In this document: positions 9,308 to 17,921 of the stretch, piece after piece
How positions within the stretch are numbered: the stretch's first letter is position 1
Layout: each line of letters opens with the position of its first letter
Origin: Escherichia sp. ESNIH1
GTDB lineage: Bacteria > Pseudomonadota > Gammaproteobacteria > Enterobacterales > Enterobacteriaceae
DNA: 64,000 nucleotides
Assembly: GCA_002918705.1 (NCBI GenBank)
Contig: PQKR01000004.1
Span: 346,213-410,212, forward strand
Direction: 5' to 3'
Made by a program: the position numbers and the translations under genes
Notes under the pieces: generated by a model
Database searches by the model: none
What the model was told of the DNA's origin: nothing
The model's input: the letters and a program-made list of their open reading frames with translations, nothing else

Positions 9308-10621
9308 ATGGCGACTACACGACAGTTACGGCTGGGCACGATTTTGCAGGGCGCATCGGGAAATATGTCTGCCTGGCGTCATCCGGCAGCGGTGGCCGAT
9401 GCCAGCATCAACTTTGAATTTGTCAAAGAGACCGCCCGTAAAGCTGAACAGGGGAAGCTGGATTTCCTGTTCGTGGCCGACGGCCTGTACATTAATGAGA
9501 AATCGATTCCGCACTTCCTTAATCGCTTCGAGCCGTTGACTGTGCTCTCTGCGCTGGCCAGCCTGACTACCCATCTTGGGCTGGTGGGGACGCTCTCTAC
9601 CTCCTATAGCGAGCCCTTTACCGTAGCGCGCCAGTTTGCCAGCCTCGATCATCTGAGCAATGGCCGGGCGGGGTGGAACGTTGTGACCTCACCACTGGAG
9701 GGCTCGGCGAAGAACTTCTCCCGTGACAAACACCCCGAGCACGCGCTGCGCTACCGCATTGCCGATGAGTACCTGGCGGTGGTGAAAGGGCTATGGGACT
9801 CCTGGGAGGAGGACGCCTTTGTGCGTAACAAAGAGAGCGGGCAGTTTTTCGATCCGCAAAAGCTGCACACCCTCAATCACAGCGGGGAGTTTTTCCAGGT
9901 GGCCGGGCCGCTCAATATTGGCCGTACGCCGCAGCATCGTCCCATTATTTTCCAGGCCGGAGCCTCAGAGGATGGCAAAAAGCTCGCCGCCCGCCACGCC
10001 GACGCCATTTTTACCCACCACGACACCCTCGAGGAGGCCAAAGCCTTCTATCGCGACGTAAAGCAGCAATTAGAGGCTAACCATCGTCAGCCTGAGGATC
10101 TCAAGATATTCCAGGGCGTCAGCATCATCGTGGGTGACAACGACGCCGATGTCGAGGCGCAGTACCAGACCACCGCCGCGCTGGTCTCAATAAACGATGC
10201 CCTCAACTACCTTGGCCGCTACTTTGAGCACCATGATTTTAGCCAGTATCCCCTCGACGAGCCGTTCCCGGATATTGGTGATTTGGGCCAGAACAGCTTT
10301 CGCAGCACCACCGATGAGATCAAGCGTAACGCCCGGGAGCGGAACCTGACCCTGCGCCAGGTGGCCCTGGAGAGCGCCTCGCCGCGGCCGCGCTTTGCCG
10401 GCACGCCGGAGCAGGTAGCCGACGGCCTCCAGCACTGGTTTGACGAGCGGGCCGCCGACGGATTTATCATCCAGGGCGGTACGCCAGAGAGCTTTGCCCA
10501 CGTTGTGGATCGGGTCGTGCCCATTCTTCAGGCGCGGGGCCTGTTCCGCACCGACTATCCCGGCACTACGCTGCGCGAAACGCTGGGTTTATCTAATCCT
10601 GATAATCAATTCATAAAATAA
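9308..10621 (+). CDS. NtaA/SnaA/DszA-type FMN monooxygenase (YxeK/CmoJ-like)
   Basis: A 437-residue flavin-dependent monooxygenase of the nitrilotriacetate/pristinamycin/dibenzothiophene-sulfone family. Motifs include [20 protein letters not shown] near residue 22, [30 protein letters not shown], and [11 protein letters not shown] near residue 119. B. subtilis YxeK and CmoJ belong here and cleave the C-S bond of N-acetyl-S-(2-succino)cysteine with oxygen and reduced flavin. The ATG at 9308 follows AAAGGATG. It lies 11 bp after the deacetylase gene and 22 bp before the first binding protein. No flavin reductase is encoded in the operon itself. Confidence 0.88.
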   Translation: MATTRQLRLGTILQGASGNMSAWRHPAAVADASINFEFVKETARKAEQGKLDFLFVADGLYINEKSIPHFLNRFEPLTVLSALASLTTHLGLVGTLSTSYSEPFTVARQFASLDHLSNGRAGWNVVTSPLEGSAKNFSRDKHPEHALRYRIADEYLAVVKGLWDSWEEDAFVRNKESGQFFDPQKLHTLNHSGEFFQVAGPLNIGRTPQHRPIIFQAGASEDGKKLAARHADAIFTHHDTLEEAKAFYRDVKQQLEANHRQPEDLKIFQGVSIIVGDNDADVEAQYQTTAALVSINDALNYLGRYFEHHDFSQYPLDEPFPDIGDLGQNSFRSTTDEIKRNARERNLTLRQVALESASPRPRFAGTPEQVADGLQHWFDERAADGFIIQGGTPESFAHVVDRVVPILQARGLFRTDYPGTTLRETLGLSNPDNQFIK

Positions 10622-10643
10622 TAATTTCATAAAGGGATCCGCT

Positions 10644-11576
10644 ATGCAGAAATCAACGCTACTTCTGGCCATGTCGCTCGCCTTGACGCCGCTGGCGTGG
10701 GCTGACAGCGTCACCATTAACGGCACCGGCGTGAGCCTTGACGCCAACAAAGCGCCTGTGCATACCGCTAAAAATGCTCAGGCGGTGGCGGAGCTGCCAC
10801 AGGGCTACCGCTTCGCTCAGCCGGGCAAGTTTACCGTGGCGGTGGCCGCGTTGAACTCGCCTCCGCTGACGGTCTTCTCCGATGACAATAAAACGCTGCT
10901 GGGCAGCGAGGTAGATATTGCCCGGCTGGTGGCGGACAGCCTTGGCCTTGAGCTGAACGTCGTGCCGACCTCGTGGGAGGACTGGCCTCTGGGCGTCTCG
11001 TCCGGCAAGTATGACGCCGCCATCAGCAATATTACCGTCACTAAAGAGCGTAAAGAGAAGTTCGACTTCGCCACCTACCGCAAGGATTCACTGGGCTTCT
11101 ATGTGAAGTCGACCAGCCCGATCAAATCCATTGAGAAAGCCGAAGATATTGCCGGGCTGCGGATCATTGTGGGATCGGGAACTAACCAGGAGGCGATCCT
11201 GCTGGCGTGGGACAAGGCTAACCAGCAGAAGGGGCTGAAGCCGTTTACCCCGGTCTATACCAAGGACGATGCCGCCCAGACGCTGGCGATCCAGTCCGGC
11301 CGTGCCGACGCCTTTTTCGGTCCGAACGTGATTGGCGCATGGAAGGCGGCGCTGACTAATAAGACGAAGCTGGTAGGGAGCGTCGACGGCGGCTGGCCGA
11401 AAGCGGCGCACATAGCGGTGACGTTGAAGAAGGGCAGCGGGCTGGTGGAGCCGATACAGACCGCGCTTAACGGCGCGATCAAGAACGGCGACTATGACAA
11501 AGTGCTGGCCCGCTGGGGTGAGGGAGTGGAGCGCATCTCCGCCTCAGAAATTAACCCGGAAGGATTGGGCGACTAA
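10644..11576 (+). CDS. amino-acid ABC transporter substrate-binding protein 1
   Basis: A 310-residue periplasmic binding protein of family 3, with a signal peptide ending near residue 20 (LAWA). It has the typical motifs LLGSEVDIARLVADSLGLEL, SWEDWPLGVSSGKYDAAISN and VTKERKEKFDFATYR. It is related to YxeM/TcyJK-type proteins that bind cystine and related S-compounds. It is about half identical to the second binding protein of the same operon (13799-14692), suggesting duplication. The ATG at 10644 has AAAGGGAT upstream. Ligand assignment rests on operon context. Confidence 0.9.
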   Translation: MQKSTLLLAMSLALTPLAWADSVTINGTGVSLDANKAPVHTAKNAQAVAELPQGYRFAQPGKFTVAVAALNSPPLTVFSDDNKTLLGSEVDIARLVADSLGLELNVVPTSWEDWPLGVSSGKYDAAISNITVTKERKEKFDFATYRKDSLGFYVKSTSPIKSIEKAEDIAGLRIIVGSGTNQEAILLAWDKANQQKGLKPFTPVYTKDDAAQTLAIQSGRADAFFGPNVIGAWKAALTNKTKLVGSVDGGWPKAAHIAVTLKKGSGLVEPIQTALNGAIKNGDYDKVLARWGEGVERISASEINPEGLGD

Positions 11577-11586
11577 GGAGAGAGCC

Positions 11587-12093
11587 ATGCGCGAACGTTT
11601 TCGTGATGTCCCAATGGATGCCCCCGAACTGCAACCCATTATCGAGGGGCTATTTGGCGAGTACGCCGCCCGCTATGGAGACTACTTTGCCAAAGACGCG
11701 GAGGTAGAGCTGAACGAGTGGTATCTGCCGCCGCAGGGGCTGTTTCTGGTCCTGGAGCGCGACGGAGAGATTATCGCCACTGGAGCCTATAAGCCATTCG
11801 ACGCGCAGACGGCGGAGATCAAGCGTATCTGGACCCAGCGCACCCTGCGTCAGCAGGGTCTGGCGGGGCGCATGATGCAGGCTCTGGAGCAGCGGGCGTC
11901 CCTTGTGGGCTATCGGCGGATCTTTCTTACCACCGGCTTTCGCCAGCCGGAGGCGGTAAAGCTCTACCTGAGCCTGGGGTATGAAGCCCACTTCGATCTC
12001 CATCGCGATCCCGAGGAGTACAGCCTGCCGCCCTATGATGGACGGCTGCGCTTTACCAAAACGCTGGACGTTGCCCTGCGCCACTCTGCCTGA
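11587..12093 (+). CDS. GNAT N-acetyltransferase, likely acetylates S-modified cysteine
   Basis: A 168-residue GNAT-fold enzyme. The acetyl-CoA loop is RTLRQQGLAGRM near residue 95, followed by the C-terminal strand EAVKLYLSLGYE. The ATG at 11587 follows GGAGAGAGCC; a longer upstream frame overlaps the binding-protein gene and is rejected. YxeL and SnaA of B. subtilis are GNAT enzymes that acetylate S-(2-succino)cysteine before the monooxygenase acts. This gene lies between transporter genes of a matching operon, so the same role is inferred. Confidence 0.85.
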   Translation: MRERFRDVPMDAPELQPIIEGLFGEYAARYGDYFAKDAEVELNEWYLPPQGLFLVLERDGEIIATGAYKPFDAQTAEIKRIWTQRTLRQQGLAGRMMQALEQRASLVGYRRIFLTTGFRQPEAVKLYLSLGYEAHFDLHRDPEEYSLPPYDGRLRFTKTLDVALRHSA

Positions 12094-12102
12094 GGAAAAA
12101 AG

Positions 12103-13032
12103 ATGACCACACCGGAAACCATTAAAGTGATCCCCGCCCGCTATCCGCTGCGCACCCTGGGCGCGTTCGTGGCCCTGTTCGTGCTGGCGGTGGTGGTCCA
12201 GTCCGTTGCCTTTAACCCGCGCTGGGAGTGGAGCGTATTTGCACGCTGGTTCTTCGATCCGGCGATCCTCTATGGCGTGGGTCAGACGCTGCTGCTGACC
12301 CTGCTGGGAACAGTATTGAGCATCATAATCGGTGGGCTGCTGGCGCTGGCGCGCCTCTCATCCTCCTGGCTACTGAGCAGCCTCGCCTGGGGCTACATCT
12401 GGCTGTTTCGCTCCCTGCCGCTGATTGTGGTGCTGATCATTCTCTACAACTTCTCCTACCTCTACGACACGTTGACCATCGGTATTCCCTTTACCGCGAT
12501 TAGCTGGGGAAAGTTCGAAACTATCAACGTGCTGGGGCAGTTCTCAACGGCGGTGGTGGGGCTGACGCTGGTCCAGAGCGCCTATACCGCCGAGATTATC
12601 CGCGGCGGATTTTTAGGCGTCGATCACGGCCAGTACGAGGCCGCTGCCGCCCTCGGCTTACCGGCGTGGCGTCGCACCCTGCGCATTATTTTGCCCCAGG
12701 CGCTGCGCACCATCCTGCCGTCGGGCTTTAACGAGATCATCAGCCTCGCCAAGGGAACGGCGATGGTCTACGTGCTGGCAATGCCGGAGCTGTTCTACAC
12801 CATTCAGATGATCTACAACCGTACCCAGGAGGTGATCCCCCTCCTGATGGTCGGCGCGGTATGGTATCTGGCGATCACCAGCGTGCTGTCGATTATTCAG
12901 CACCTCGTGGAGCGCGCCCTGGCCCGCAGCGAGCGCCGTTCGGCTATCAACGCCGCGCCGCGTGCCTCCCGTGTGGCTTCCCCAGCCACCCACGTTAACG
13001 CCCAGGAGCCTGTCCATGCCCACCTCTCATAA
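12103..13032 (+). CDS. amino-acid ABC transporter permease
   Basis: A 309-residue inner-membrane permease of the HisM/YxeN type with about five to six membrane segments. It carries the permease loop EAAAALGLPAWRRTLRIILP near residue 185, which contacts the ATPase. The C-terminal tail of about 40 residues is polar and unusually long, and its coding end overlaps the ATPase start by 17 bases. It is the only permease gene of this operon, so a homodimer is expected. The ATG at 12103 follows GAGGAAAAAAG. Confidence 0.9.
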   Translation: MTTPETIKVIPARYPLRTLGAFVALFVLAVVVQSVAFNPRWEWSVFARWFFDPAILYGVGQTLLLTLLGTVLSIIIGGLLALARLSSSWLLSSLAWGYIWLFRSLPLIVVLIILYNFSYLYDTLTIGIPFTAISWGKFETINVLGQFSTAVVGLTLVQSAYTAEIIRGGFLGVDHGQYEAAAALGLPAWRRTLRIILPQALRTILPSGFNEIISLAKGTAMVYVLAMPELFYTIQMIYNRTQEVIPLLMVGAVWYLAITSVLSIIQHLVERALARSERRSAINAAPRASRVASPATHVNAQEPVHAHLS

Positions 13033-13789
13033 TGGTCATATCTCAATTACCGGCGTCAGCAAATACTTTGGTCGCCATAAGGCGCTGGACGGCGTCTCGC
13101 TGGAGCTGCCCCCCGGCTCGGTGACGGTGATCCTTGGCCCCTCAGGTTCAGGTAAATCGACGTTGCTGCGGGCGATCAACCATCTGGAGCGGGTGGATGA
13201 GGGCTTTATTCAGATCGACGGCGATTACATCGGCTATCGCCGGGAAGGTGACAGGCTTTATGAGCTGAAGGAGAAAGAGATCCTGCGCCAGCGCATCAAC
13301 GTCGGTTACGTTTTCCAAAACTTCAATCTCTTTCCGCATCTGACGGTGCTGGAGAATCTGATTGAAGCGCCTGTCGCCCATAAGCAACTCAGCCGCAAGG
13401 CCGCCGTCGAGCGGGCCTACGAGCTACTCGACGTGGTAGGCCTGCGCAATAAGGCCGATGCCTGGTCGCGCCATCTCTCCGGCGGCCAGCAGCAGCGTAT
13501 CGCCATTGCCCGGGCGCTGGCCCTGCGTCCGCGGGTCATGCTGTTCGATGAGCCAACCTCGGCCCTTGATCCCGAACTGGTGGGCGAGGTGCTTGACGTT
13601 ATCAAAACCCTGGCCCGCTCCGGTACCACTCTGGTGGTGGTCACCCATGAGATTGGCTTTGCCCGGGAAGTGGCAGACAAGGTGGTGTTTATGGTGGATG
13701 GGAAGATTGTCGAGCAGGGGAGCAGTGAAGAGGTGCTAAACCGCCCGCAGCACCCCCGCACCCAGCAGTTCTTATCAAAAGTGCTTTAA
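13016..13789 (+). CDS. amino-acid ABC transporter ATP-binding protein
   Basis: A 257-residue ATPase of the polar amino-acid uptake family (HisP/YxeO/TcyN-like). The Walker A motif GPSGSGKST lies near residue 42, the signature LSGGQQQR near residue 158, and Walker B VMLFDEPTSALDPE follows. The start ATG 13016 has AGGAG eight bases upstream; a longer upstream frame lies inside the permease gene and is rejected. It overlaps the permease by 17 bases, implying translational coupling, and is followed within 10 bp by the second binding protein. Confidence 0.93.
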   Translation: MPTSHNGHISITGVSKYFGRHKALDGVSLELPPGSVTVILGPSGSGKSTLLRAINHLERVDEGFIQIDGDYIGYRREGDRLYELKEKEILRQRINVGYVFQNFNLFPHLTVLENLIEAPVAHKQLSRKAAVERAYELLDVVGLRNKADAWSRHLSGGQQQRIAIARALALRPRVMLFDEPTSALDPELVGEVLDVIKTLARSGTTLVVVTHEIGFAREVADKVVFMVDGKIVEQGSSEEVLNRPQHPRTQQFLSKVL

Positions 13790-13798
13790 GGAGCCGGT

Positions 13799-14692
13799 AT
13801 GAAACAGGGACTATTGGTGCTGCTGCTGGTTAGCGCCGGGAGCTATGCTCAGGGAACCATCGATCTTGCGGCAAATGAAAAACCGCTTCACGCCGCGCGT
13901 GATGAGGCGGCGATAGCGAAGCTCCCCGCTGACTATCGGTTTGTCCAGCCAGGGACGCTGACGGTAGCTGTCTCTGCGCTTAACTCGCCGCCGCTGGCGC
14001 TGTTGGCCAGCGACAACCGCACGCGGGTAGGGAGCGATCCGGATATCGCCAGGCTGCTGGCCGACAGCCTTGGGCTAAAGGTTAAAATCATTCCCACCGC
14101 CTGGGAGGACTGGCCGCTCGGTATCTCGTCCGGGCGTTACGACGTGGCGCTGGTCAATATTGCCGTTACCGAGCAGCGTAAAGAGAAGTTCGATTTCGCG
14201 ACCTACCGCGTCGACTCTCTGGCTTTTTCAGTGAAGTCCACCAGCAAGATTGCGGCGGTAAACAAGGCGGCGGATCTGGCCGGGTTAAAGGTGATTGTCG
14301 GTTCCGGCACCAATCAGGAGAAGATCCTGCTCGGCTGGAATGAAGAGAACCGGGCGGCCGGACGCCAACCGGCGCTGCCGGTCTATCTTACCGACGATGC
14401 CTCGGCCAACCTGTTTATCCAGTCGGGCCGGGCCGACGTCTTCTTTGGTCCGCAGTCGGTGGCCTCTTATAAAGCAGCGCTAAACGGCAATACGAAAGTG
14501 GTCGGTCTCGGCCCTAAAAAAGCCTATGTCGCGACAACAACCAAAAAGGGCAACGGCCTGGCCCTGGCGCTTCAGGCGGCGCTTAACGGGGCGATAGCCC
14601 GCGGCGAGTATCAGAAAGTGCTGGCCCGCTGGGGCGAAGAGGGGGAGGCGGTTACCGCCTCCGTCGTAAACCCGCCGGGGATCGTTTACTGA
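13799..14692 (+). CDS. amino-acid ABC transporter substrate-binding protein 2
   Basis: A 297-residue periplasmic family 3 binding protein with a short signal peptide ending near residue 17 (GSYAQG). It mirrors the first binding protein of the operon: ARLLADSLGLKVKIIPTAWE, DWPLGISSGRYDVALVN and EQRKEKFDFATYR recur at matching positions. The ATG at 13799 follows GGAGCCGGT. Having two binding proteins with one permease and one ATPase suggests that the importer accepts two ligands, for example different S-substituted cysteines; this is inference. It is the last gene of the operon and convergent with the talarate dehydratase gene. Confidence 0.9.
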   Translation: MKQGLLVLLLVSAGSYAQGTIDLAANEKPLHAARDEAAIAKLPADYRFVQPGTLTVAVSALNSPPLALLASDNRTRVGSDPDIARLLADSLGLKVKIIPTAWEDWPLGISSGRYDVALVNIAVTEQRKEKFDFATYRVDSLAFSVKSTSKIAAVNKAADLAGLKVIVGSGTNQEKILLGWNEENRAAGRQPALPVYLTDDASANLFIQSGRADVFFGPQSVASYKAALNGNTKVVGLGPKKAYVATTTKKGNGLALALQAALNGAIARGEYQKVLARWGEEGEAVTASVVNPPGIVY

Positions 14693-14716
14693 TGAAAAGC
14701 TCTCCGGCGCAAGGCG

Positions 14717-15913
14717 CTATGGCCGTTTGCCAAATTCAACGGTCAGCTGCGTCCAGCGCCGCGCCTGTTCGCTCAGCGTAAAGCCGAGTCCGTGGCGCTC
14801 GGAGACGTACATCCGACCATCGCGCAGCTCGAGCTGCTCGTTAAATAGCGGGTTTAGCCACTCAAAGTGCTCCAGCCACGGCTCCAGCGGGTAGGCCGCC
14901 GCCAGATGCAGATGCACCTCCATTGCAAAATGCGGAGCCAGCTTGCGTCCATGCTTTGCCGCCAGATCCATAATCTTCAGGAACGGTGAGATGCCGCCGA
15001 CCCGTGGCGCATCCGGCTGGACGAAATCGCTGGCGTTACCGAGGATCAACTGCTCATGCTCGCGGAAGCTGGTCAGCATTTCGCCGGTCGCGATCGGCGT
15101 GTCCAGCGCGGCGGCGAGCTGGGCGTGGCCCTCTACGTCATAGGCGTCGAGCGGCTCCTCGATCCAGATCAGGTTGAACTGCTCCATTTTACGCCCCATG
15201 CGAATTGCGGTTTCGCGATCCCACTGCTGGTTAGCGTCTACCATCAGCGGGAAATCATCTCCCAGCGCCTCGCGTACGGCGGTCAGGCGGCGCATATCCT
15301 CAGCGGTATTGGGTTGGCCAACCTTTAGCTTGATGCCGCCAATGCCGTTCTCCCGGGAGATGGTGACGTTTTTCAACACCTGGTCCAGTGGCGTATGCAG
15401 GAAGCCGCCGGAGGTGTTATAGCACTGAACCGAGTCGCGATGGGAGCCCAGCAGCTTCGCCAGCGGCAGGCCAGCGCGTTTAGCTTTCATATCCCACAGG
15501 GCGATATCGAAAGGGGAGATAGCCTGTACCGCCATGCCGCTGCGCCCTACGGATGCGCCTGCCCACAGCAGCTTGCTGTAGATCTTGTCGATATCATTAG
15601 GATCTTCCCCCAGTAGATTATCGGCAATCTCTTTGGCATGGGCGTAGATACCCTGGCCGCCGGCGCGCTTGGAGTAGCTAAAACCTACGCCCTCGACGCC
15701 GTCACGGGAGCGGATCTCCGCCACGATAATCGCCACTTCGGTCAGAGGTTTCTGCCTACCGGTTAACACTTTGGCATCGCTAACCGGCGTAGCCAGCGGC
15801 AGGAAGGCGAGGGAGAGCTTTACCCACTCAATACGATCCCCGGTTTCCGCTGCCGTTTTAACACCTTCTGCTTTGGCATAGGTGACTGAATCAGAATTTG
15901 CGCTAGAGGTCAT
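14717..15913 (-). CDS. L-talarate/galactarate dehydratase
   Basis: A 398-residue enolase-superfamily enzyme (mandelate racemase subgroup), almost colinear with the Salmonella enzyme that dehydrates L-talarate and galactarate to 5-keto-4-deoxyglucarate and epimerises them. The catalytic residues fall at the family positions: K195 and K197 in IKLKVG, and H328 in APHFAMEVH. The metal ligands are D226 (VDANQQ), E252 (IEEPLDAYD) and E278 (TGEML). The ATG at 15913 follows GGAGAGTGAG. It is divergent from a LacI-type regulator. No sugar-acid transporter or aldolase gene is next to it, unlike the usual galactarate clusters. Confidence 0.92.
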   Translation of the reverse strand: MTSSANSDSVTYAKAEGVKTAAETGDRIEWVKLSLAFLPLATPVSDAKVLTGRQKPLTEVAIIVAEIRSRDGVEGVGFSYSKRAGGQGIYAHAKEIADNLLGEDPNDIDKIYSKLLWAGASVGRSGMAVQAISPFDIALWDMKAKRAGLPLAKLLGSHRDSVQCYNTSGGFLHTPLDQVLKNVTISRENGIGGIKLKVGQPNTAEDMRRLTAVREALGDDFPLMVDANQQWDRETAIRMGRKMEQFNLIWIEEPLDAYDVEGHAQLAAALDTPIATGEMLTSFREHEQLILGNASDFVQPDAPRVGGISPFLKIMDLAAKHGRKLAPHFAMEVHLHLAAAYPLEPWLEHFEWLNPLFNEQLELRDGRMYVSERHGLGFTLSEQARRWTQLTVEFGKRP

Positions 15914-15934
15914 CTCACTCTCCGTTGGTGATAA

Positions 15935-15952
15935 AATGTTTGCGCTAACATT
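15935..15952. promoter_or_regulatory. palindromic operator candidate, talarate dehydratase/LacI region
   Basis: AATGTTTGCGCTAACATT is an 18-bp palindrome with one mismatched symmetric pair. It has a central CG typical of LacI-family operators. It lies 22 bp upstream of the dehydratase start, between the divergent dehydratase and regulator genes, so the regulator at 16106 is the likely binder. The link is inferred. Confidence 0.55.
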
Positions 15953-16105
15953 TATAGTTCACCGCGCGATGAGTCGCTACAGTCCTAAGGAGAATGTGTA
16001 CGACCGATCACAGTTTCACCCCGGCCAGGATACATTAGCGTGTGGATTAAGAGGGCGGCATGATGAATAATGGATGAAATGCTTTTGAGAACAGGTTGAT
16101 ACTGT

Positions 16106-17125
16106 GTGACCACGCCTAAAATCTCCCGCCCGCAGCCGCCCAGAGCGCCCACTCTTGATGATGTGGCCCGCGTCGCCGGGTTGTCGTCGATGACCGTCAG
16201 CCGGGCGATCAATACGCCTGAGCGGGTGCGGCCTGAAACAGTTGAGCGGGTAATGAGTGCCGTTAAGTCTACCGGCTATATTCCCAACGCGCTGGCGGGC
16301 GGGCTGGCCACCCGACGCAGCAGGCTGGTTGCCGTGGTCGTCCCGCAGATCAATAACAGCATGTTCGTGGATACTATCCAGTCGCTTAACGATGCCCTGG
16401 CAGCTCGGGGTTACCATATGCTGCTCTGCATGTCGGGCTATACGCCGCAGACGGAAGCCGAGCTGGTAGCGGCGCTGCTTTCGCGCCGTCCGGATGGCAT
16501 CGTGTTGACCGGTATTCACCACTCAACGGAGCTAAAAAAGATTGTGCTTAACGCCAGCGTGCCGGTGGTAGAGATCTGGGATTCAACCCCAACCCCGCTC
16601 GATATGCTGGTCGGTTTCTCCCATGAGAAGGTAGGCCAGGCACTGGGGCATTTTTTACAGCGTAAAGGCTACAAGCGTCCTGGGCTAATTTGGGCTGAAG
16701 ACCGTCGCGCTCAGCAGAGGAGAGCAGGGTTGTGTGAGGCGCTAACATTGTGCGGTTTTTCTGCGCCGTTACAGGTAGACGTGCCGCTCCCCGCCAGGCT
16801 GGCGCTGGGCAGGGAAGGAGTGGGAGCGCTGTTGGCTCAGGGAGAGTGTGACGTGGTGGTTTGCAGCTCCGATACCCTGGCCCAGGGGGCAATCATGGAA
16901 GCGGAGAGCCGTGGACTGCGTGTGCCGCAGGATCTGGCCGTGGTCGGCTTCGGCGATCTCGACTTTGCCGCCTCAAACCGGCCAGCCATTACTACCGTCA
17001 GCGTCGACCGGCATGAGATAGGCCTGCGCGCCGCGACGCTGCTCGCCGATCGCATTGAGGGAATCGACCCTGAAAACGCTATTCAGGACGTCGGCTTTAC
17101 GCTTATTGAGCGCGAGTCGGCTTAA
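16106..17125 (+). CDS. LacI-family transcriptional regulator (GntR/GudR-like)
   Basis: A 339-residue repressor starting with GTG. The helix-turn-helix TLDDVARVAGLSSMTVSRAI lies near residues 17-36, with the hinge helix around NALAGGLATRRSRLVAVVVP. A periplasmic-binding-type sensor domain follows (DVVVCSSDTLAQGAIMEAES, VVGFGDLDFAASNRPAITTV). It resembles gluconate-type regulators. Being divergent from the talarate/galactarate dehydratase, it probably controls that gene through the palindrome at 15935. The effector may be an aldarate, which is inference. A GNAT gene follows after 19 bp. Confidence 0.88.
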   Translation: MTTPKISRPQPPRAPTLDDVARVAGLSSMTVSRAINTPERVRPETVERVMSAVKSTGYIPNALAGGLATRRSRLVAVVVPQINNSMFVDTIQSLNDALAARGYHMLLCMSGYTPQTEAELVAALLSRRPDGIVLTGIHHSTELKKIVLNASVPVVEIWDSTPTPLDMLVGFSHEKVGQALGHFLQRKGYKRPGLIWAEDRRAQQRRAGLCEALTLCGFSAPLQVDVPLPARLALGREGVGALLAQGECDVVVCSSDTLAQGAIMEAESRGLRVPQDLAVVGFGDLDFAASNRPAITTVSVDRHEIGLRAATLLADRIEGIDPENAIQDVGFTLIERESA

Positions 17126-17144
17126 ACAACATGCAGGAGGGTAG

Positions 17145-17618
17145 GTGGTAACGTTCAGATCCCCAACCAGTCGTGAGTTTTCGGCTTTTGTTGACTATTT
17201 TATCCCGGATTATGCCGCCGAGATCGTCAGTAACTATCGTCTCTCAGAGGTGGATGCCGTTGAGCAGGCGCGGCGTGAGCTGGAAGCCAGCTTTCCCGAC
17301 GGTGCGAACAGTTCCGGACAAGTACTCCTGTGCATTATTCTGAGCGAGTCTGATAAAGAAAACCATATTGGCTACCTCTGGTACAAGCCAGATCCGCAGC
17401 TGCATTCAGCCTGGATCAATGACTTCTACCTCTTCCCCGCGTACCGGGGGCAAGGTTTAGGTAGCGAAGCCATGAAGCTGCTTGAGCAGCGCCTTGTGGA
17501 AGAGGGCTATAAGCAGGTTAAACTGCGGGTAGCTGCCGGTAACGCCCAGGCCAGACGGGTCTATGAGAATAATGGTTTTAACGTAACCGGTATCAATATG
17601 AATAAAGTGTTGGGATAA
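17145..17618 (+). CDS. GNAT-family N-acetyltransferase
   Basis: A 157-residue single-domain acetyltransferase starting with GTG after GGAGGGTAG. The acetyl-CoA binding loop is YRGQGLGSEAMKLLEQRL near residue 103, and ARRVYENNGFNVTGINMNK forms the usual C-terminal strand. The start lies 19 bp after the LacI-type gene, so the two may be cotranscribed. Nothing in the sequence or neighbours tells the acceptor substrate. Confidence 0.82.
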   Translation: MVTFRSPTSREFSAFVDYFIPDYAAEIVSNYRLSEVDAVEQARRELEASFPDGANSSGQVLLCIILSESDKENHIGYLWYKPDPQLHSAWINDFYLFPAYRGQGLGSEAMKLLEQRLVEEGYKQVKLRVAAGNAQARRVYENNGFNVTGINMNKVLG

Positions 17619-17655
17619 CAACCCGGCCAGATGCTAATACAACGAGGAGTTTGCT

Positions 17656-17886
17656 ATGCCGCATATCGATATTAAATGTTTCCCCCGCGACCTGACCGAC
17701 GAGCAGAAAACCGCTCTGTCAGACGATATTACCGCCGCGATTGTCCGCCATCTCAATAGCAAAGAGAGCTCGGTGAGCGTTGCGCTGAGCCAGGTTCAGC
17801 CTGAGGACTGGAAGGCGAAGGTGTGGGATACGGAGATTGCCCCGCAGAGGGAAGCGCTGATCAAAAAGCCGGGCTACGACATGTAG
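17656..17886 (+). CDS. pptA: 4-oxalocrotonate tautomerase-like enzyme PptA
   Basis: A 76-residue small tautomerase, close to E. coli PptA (YdcE, 77 residues). The catalytic proline is Pro2, exposed after removal of Met1 ([13 protein letters not shown]). The C-terminal stretch [11 protein letters not shown] is conserved. E. coli PptA tautomerises phenylpyruvate and p-hydroxyphenylpyruvate in vitro, and the natural substrate is unknown. The ATG follows GAGGAGTTTGCT. As in E. coli its neighbour is yddH, here convergent. Confidence 0.93.
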   Translation: MPHIDIKCFPRDLTDEQKTALSDDITAAIVRHLNSKESSVSVALSQVQPEDWKAKVWDTEIAPQREALIKKPGYDM

Positions 17887-17894
17887 TTTGCTCT

Positions 17895-17914
17895 CCCTGC
17901 CGTTAGCGGCAGGG
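17895..17914. terminator. hairpin between pptA and yddH
   Basis: A perfect 8-bp GC-rich stem (17895-17902 with 17907-17914) and a TTAG loop, between the convergent stops. There is no U tract on either side, so it may be a weak terminator or an RNA-stabilising end. Confidence 0.5.
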
Positions 17915-17921
17915 AACACGG

